The translations under genes were made by a program, and so were the position numbers. From Methanobacteriota archaeon (lineage in GTDB: Archaea > Thermoplasmatota > Poseidoniia > Poseidoniales > Thalassarchaeaceae), in contig JABIGF010000017.1 of assembly GCA_018650285.1 (NCBI GenBank), positions 53,618-117,617 on the forward strand: 64,000 bases of DNA. Reading direction: 5' to 3'. The notes under the pieces are model-generated. The model was given only the letters and a program-made list of their open reading frames with translations. It made no database searches and was not told the DNA's origin. This document shows positions 61,348-64,000 of the stretch, piece by piece (within the stretch, counting starts at the first letter, position 1; every line of letters begins with the position of its first letter).

Positions 61348-62607
61348 ATGACTCCAACTGAATGGCTAACTCTTGGTGAAATCGGTTTAGGTTCAGCAGC
61401 AGTATTCCCTTTTCTCATGAAAGACTGGTTGAACAAACGTTGGATAAAGAAGCATTCCTTGCCAAATTGTCCAGCAACTAGCCAATCCTCTCTTCCCCGT
61501 ATGACTGTAGTTATTTGTGTACGTGATGAAGAGATGGTTATTGAAGGAAAGTTAACAGATCTTTCTAAGCAAAAATACCCACGTGAATTACTTGAAGTGC
61601 TTGTTATTGATACTGGTTCGGGTGATAACACCATGCGCCTTATTGAAAAATGGATATCGAATTCTCCCGAATTTGACCCATTAGTGCGTCTTCTTTCTAC
61701 AACAACAGTGGCCGGTAAATCTGCTGCAGTTAATCTTGGTTTAGCAGAATCTCATATTGATTCAGAAGTTTTTGTATTGACCGATGCTGATTCAAGGTTG
61801 GCTCCCAATTCGTTAGAAAAGATTGGCCGCTGGTTTTCTAATCCTGATATTGGTGCTGTTTGTGGTCGGCAAATACCAATTGGTTCGGATGGTAAATTAT
61901 TGACTAAATCACAAACATATCGCGATTACTACAACCGAGCACGTGAGGCCGAGAGTCGTATGGATTCAACACCAATTTTTGAGGGTTCATTAGCTGCTTA
62001 TCGTCAGAGCGCAATAAATGCTGGAGTTGTTGCTGACGCTAATGCTGACGATTCCCAACTAGCATTAGAAGCAAGAAAGAAGGGATTGCGAGCAATTCAT
62101 GACCCCGATCTTCACTTCTATGAAGCGGTCCCAACATCAATTTCAGCAATACATAGTCAGAGGGCGCGGCGGGCACAAGGACTTGTGCGACACATATGGC
62201 GTAATGTTGATTTTATGTTTTCCAACAAGCAAGGAATGGCTATGCGTATGACTATGCGAACCCTATTTTTCACTCACATCATAATGCCATTTCTAATTCT
62301 GGGTTCACTTGCTTGTGGGCTTGGAACTATTTTGACTACTGCATTAAATTTACAAGATTCAAGTACGCTTTCAATGATAGTTGCAATGCTAAACCTTTCA
62401 CTATTCTTCGCCATATTCATTCCACCATTTGTTGTAGAAGTTCTTCAATACAAGGCTATTCGTTCGATGAATCCGGTTACATCGTTTGCCCATGCAATGG
62501 CGGTATTATTTTGGGTACACATCAGAATCGTTGTTGGATTGAAGTCTCATATCTGGCGACCAATAAAGGAAATACGTGAATCAATCTCACTATTTGATCA
62601 GCAATAA
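61348..62607 (+). CDS. Membrane-bound family-2 glycosyltransferase
   Basis: 419 residues. GT-A fold with MTVVICVRDEEMVIEGKLTDLSKQKYPRELLEVLVIDTGSGDNT (about 51-94), the DXD-like VLTDADSRLAP (about 142-152), and the acceptor-side DDSQLALEARKKGLRAIHDPD with QRARRAQG (QxxRW-like, about 270). Three C-terminal membrane helices (about 300-330, 340-360, 380-400) anchor it, as in processive or dolichol-linked glycosyltransferases. One N-terminal hydrophobic segment is also present. The start follows directly on the stop of the previous gene. Confidence 0.9.
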   Translation: MTPTEWLTLGEIGLGSAAVFPFLMKDWLNKRWIKKHSLPNCPATSQSSLPRMTVVICVRDEEMVIEGKLTDLSKQKYPRELLEVLVIDTGSGDNTMRLIEKWISNSPEFDPLVRLLSTTTVAGKSAAVNLGLAESHIDSEVFVLTDADSRLAPNSLEKIGRWFSNPDIGAVCGRQIPIGSDGKLLTKSQTYRDYYNRAREAESRMDSTPIFEGSLAAYRQSAINAGVVADANADDSQLALEARKKGLRAIHDPDLHFYEAVPTSISAIHSQRARRAQGLVRHIWRNVDFMFSNKQGMAMRMTMRTLFFTHIIMPFLILGSLACGLGTILTTALNLQDSSTLSMIVAMLNLSLFFAIFIPPFVVEVLQYKAIRSMNPVTSFAHAMAVLFWVHIRIVVGLKSHIWRPIKEIRESISLFDQQ

Positions 62608-62770
62608 TAATTGTAGTATTGGCAATGTCTAAGGCATATCTAATCGATTGTATTATCCTACTTGAGTGGATTACTACTGTGGTGGCAATGATATTCCTGT
62701 AGTATGTTGTGGGTATAGAAAATAGATACTTGCAAATTAGAATCAAATGGAGTGGTAATCAATTCACCAA

Positions 62771-62816
62771 ACAAAAAAAAATGGCCCCCATCAAGCCGCC
62801 CGAAGGCGACCTGATG
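62771..62816 (-). terminator. UUCG-capped intrinsic-type terminator of the pilin gene
   Basis: On the minus strand a 12-bp stem (CATCAGGTCGCC with GGCGGCTTGATG, allowing three G-U pairs) closes a UUCG loop at 62789-62816 and is followed by GGGGGCCA and a run of ten T residues (62772-62781 on +). It lies 52 bp after the pilin stop. Hairpin plus T-run is unusual for archaea, where T-runs alone usually suffice. Confidence 0.75.
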
Positions 62817-62867
62817 AGGACCGTGTTCGCATTACTTGTGTGTTTTTTTAGAACAGCCTTTCAGCGC

Positions 62868-63359
62868 TCAGTTGACGATGGTTGATCCATCACCAGCAAC
62901 GGTGTTACCGCCATTGGTTACGGAGATGTCAACTGCACAGCCTTGTGCATCGCAGATGTCTGCGCCTGCTTCTGCTAGGAAGATGAATTCCCCTGATTCC
63001 CAGGAGTTGTCATCGTCACCAGCTTGTTGGCTGATTTGACAGTCGTCACCAGCAGCTACGCTGCATGTAAACACGTTGTCACCGACACTTAGTGTGATCT
63101 TAACGAATGACCATGCAAGGGTGTCCTTGCCTGTCATCTGCATCTTGATCAATGTGTCATCGGTTGCTGCGCTTGCATCGTCTGCTGCATCATCTGCTGT
63201 GTATGTGTTCAAGGTGCTTGATGAGGTATCTGTTCCCTCACTAGCTAGGTTGTTTGCCCACACGTACAGTACTCCGGCCAACACGACGGTGATTGCTACC
63301 ATTAGGATGGTTGCAATGACCGGGCTGACTGCCTGCTCATTCTTCTCGTTCTTCATCAT
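62868..63359 (-). CDS. Type IV pilin/archaellin-like protein with class III signal
   Basis: 163 residues. The N-terminus MKNEKNEQAVSPVIATILMVAITVVLAGVLYVWANNL is the archaeal pilin signature: a short charged leader, a predicted processing site before AVSPVIA, and the hydrophobic assembly helix. The mature domain is small, rich in Asp, Ala and Thr, with three Cys (CSVAAGDDC and CDAQGC), and ends IVN. Processed by an archaeal prepilin peptidase and built into a surface filament. The upstream leader has a TATA-like TTAATAT (63411-63417) and a 5-bp hairpin (63374-63386); a strong terminator follows the gene. It abuts the glycosyltransferase genes, so its glycosylation is plausible. Confidence 0.9.
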   Translation of the reverse strand: MMKNEKNEQAVSPVIATILMVAITVVLAGVLYVWANNLASEGTDTSSSTLNTYTADDAADDASAATDDTLIKMQMTGKDTLAWSFVKITLSVGDNVFTCSVAAGDDCQISQQAGDDDNSWESGEFIFLAEAGADICDAQGCAVDISVTNGGNTVAGDGSTIVN

Positions 63360-63373
63360 TTTTAGTCCTCATT

Positions 63374-63417
63374 CCCCCAGCGGGGGTACTACCGCCTATA
63401 GTGCCCATTGATATTAA
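63374..63417 (-). promoter_or_regulatory. Promoter and 5'-leader hairpin of the pilin gene
   Basis: Read on the minus strand: TTAATAT (63417-63411) as TATA-like element, a predicted start about 25 bases on near 63388, then a perfect CCCCC-GCT-GGGGG hairpin (63374-63386) and ATGAGGACT leading to the ATG at 63359. A hairpin at the extreme 5' end could stabilise an abundant mRNA. Confidence 0.5.
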
Positions 63418-63679
63418 GGTAACTGCCGGATTTTCTGTAGAAACTGTCCTTTGTAAACGCTACACTGCTCTAATATGCCAACATGTAATAGATATATCCT
63501 ATGAAAAATATAACAGGTGCCGGTAGCGTTGGTACAATCAATTTGTAAGGCGGATAATAATTAGCGCGCATAATATATTCAATAATTCAATTATCAAGAA
63601 GTGTATTCTTGTAATATTATCAATGCTGAACTTTGTTTGTAGCAACGTTCTATGCAGTTCATGACTCAATGGGTAGTCC
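63418..63679. other. Intergenic region without a recognisable gene
   Basis: With 63360-63417 this makes 320 bp without a supported gene. The sequence is AT-rich, with TATA-like stretches (AATATATTC about 63570 and GTAATATTATC about 63612). No tRNA, strong hairpin or convincing short ORF was seen. Confidence 0.4.
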
Positions 63680-64000
63680 GTGAGCGGACCCCTTGAGCAT
63701 ACTGAACCACCCTCTCGACCCTCCGAGAGTGGCACTGCAATTAGTGAACAAGAACTAGAGGGATTTCAGCATAGATCTACTAGACCCTCTGCGCAACCCT
63801 CTGAGTCATCAATCACCCATCCCCCTAAGCAGTTAAGCATTAGAGCAGTGCATCGTTTAAGTAGTGACTATAAGCAAGCTATAGGGGGCAAGGTTGGTAT
63901 AGACCAGAGGGGTCTAAAAAGTGAGTCTTTAACTAGTCGAAAAGTTAGAAGTAAGTGTATGTTGAATAAAAAGCATACAAAAAATAGCCCGAATAAGAAC
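63680..64000 (+). CDS. Hypothetical open reading frame running off the window (3'-partial)
   Basis: From the GTG at 63680, directly after an in-frame stop, the frame stays open for 107 codons to the window end. The product is hydrophilic: Pro/Ser/Glu-rich at first (residues 4-50, SGPLEHTEPPSRPSESGTA), then basic (RKVRSKCMLNKKHTKNSPNK). No ribosome site is visible and no family recognised. An open frame of this length could be chance, so it is a low-confidence call that depends on the sequence to the right. Confidence 0.35.
   Translation, partial: MSGPLEHTEPPSRPSESGTAISEQELEGFQHRSTRPSAQPSESSITHPPKQLSIRAVHRLSSDYKQAIGGKVGIDQRGLKSESLTSRKVRSKCMLNKKHTKNSPNKN

Noticed and set aside
1..64000. tRNA or rRNA genes
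   Set aside because: Intergenic regions were read for T-loop GTTCRA segments flanked by pairing arms; no convincing cloverleaf was found. A scan with tRNAscan-SE would be decisive.

Overview
The window looks like a chromosome segment of a marine planktonic euryarchaeon of the Marine Group II type (Candidatus Poseidoniales, Thermoplasmatota). This assignment is an inference from gene content. Archaeal markers are the large subunit of family-D DNA polymerase, primase large subunit, the uS13-uS4-uS11-RpoD cluster, pantoate kinase, a 6-hydroxymethylpterin diphosphokinase-like protein, a DUF373 membrane protein and a class III-signal pilin. They sit beside bacterial-type genes: leucyl-tRNA synthetase, class II fumarase, cyclophilin, BolA with a CGFS glutaredoxin, and M32 carboxypeptidase. 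Very large secreted proteins with thrombospondin type 3 calcium repeats are also present. The coding sequence is AT-leaning, densely packed and lacks insertion sequences, CRISPR arrays, rRNA or recognisable tRNA genes.

Layout. 1-7.1 kb: two surface or hypothetical proteins, a small membrane protein, an M32 carboxypeptidase and a beta-propeller protein. 7.1-8.1 kb: a kilobase without a convincing gene but packed with stable hairpins capped by UUCG and GNRA loops, read here as a large structured non-coding RNA. 8.1-15.7 kb: fumarase with an extra ribbon-helix-helix N-terminus, cyclophilin, an NTF2-like protein, PyrE, and PolD large subunit diverging from pyrE. 16-25 kb: PadR regulator with its membrane partner, surface proteins, MptE-like enzyme, primase PriL, DUF373 protein and a CBS-domain protein. 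25-29 kb: phosphohexomutase plus GlmU-type acetyltransferase, and ATP-dependent PEP carboxykinase. 29-35.5 kb: a 1342-residue polytopic membrane protein with two downstream genes. 35.6-39 kb: ribosomal protein and RNA polymerase operon ending in pantoate kinase.

39.1-41.8 kb is an accessory islet. A small membrane-protein gene and a tandem-duplicated HNH endonuclease gene are separated and bordered by recurring structured repeats of about 88 bp, in a cassette-like arrangement. 41.8-50.7 kb: an archaeal homologue of the CDIN1/C15orf41 TPD-motif nuclease, LeuRS, a membrane-anchored protein with an extracytoplasmic sensor-like region and two cytoplasmic winged helices, an MBL-fold hydrolase and a soluble PAS histidine kinase. 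50.7-57.8 kb: a giant propeller/TSP3 surface protein divergent from a winged-helix STAND ATPase, thioredoxin, ribulose-phosphate epimerase, and the BolA-glutaredoxin pair. 57.8-64 kb: flippase and three glycosyltransferases next to a type IV pilin-like gene, probably a surface-glycan or pilin-glycosylation locus, ending in an open reading frame that runs off the window.

Functional picture: a heterotroph with gluconeogenic capacity (PckA, FumC, Rpe), a protein-degradation enzyme, a heavily decorated cell surface, and several signal-transduction proteins adjacent to surface-protein genes. The most unusual items are the large structured RNA, the repeat-bounded islet, the RHH-fumarase fusion, the membrane-tethered winged-helix protein, and several leaders with strong or mutually exclusive hairpins. 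All function calls rest on reading motifs by eye; no database search was run.
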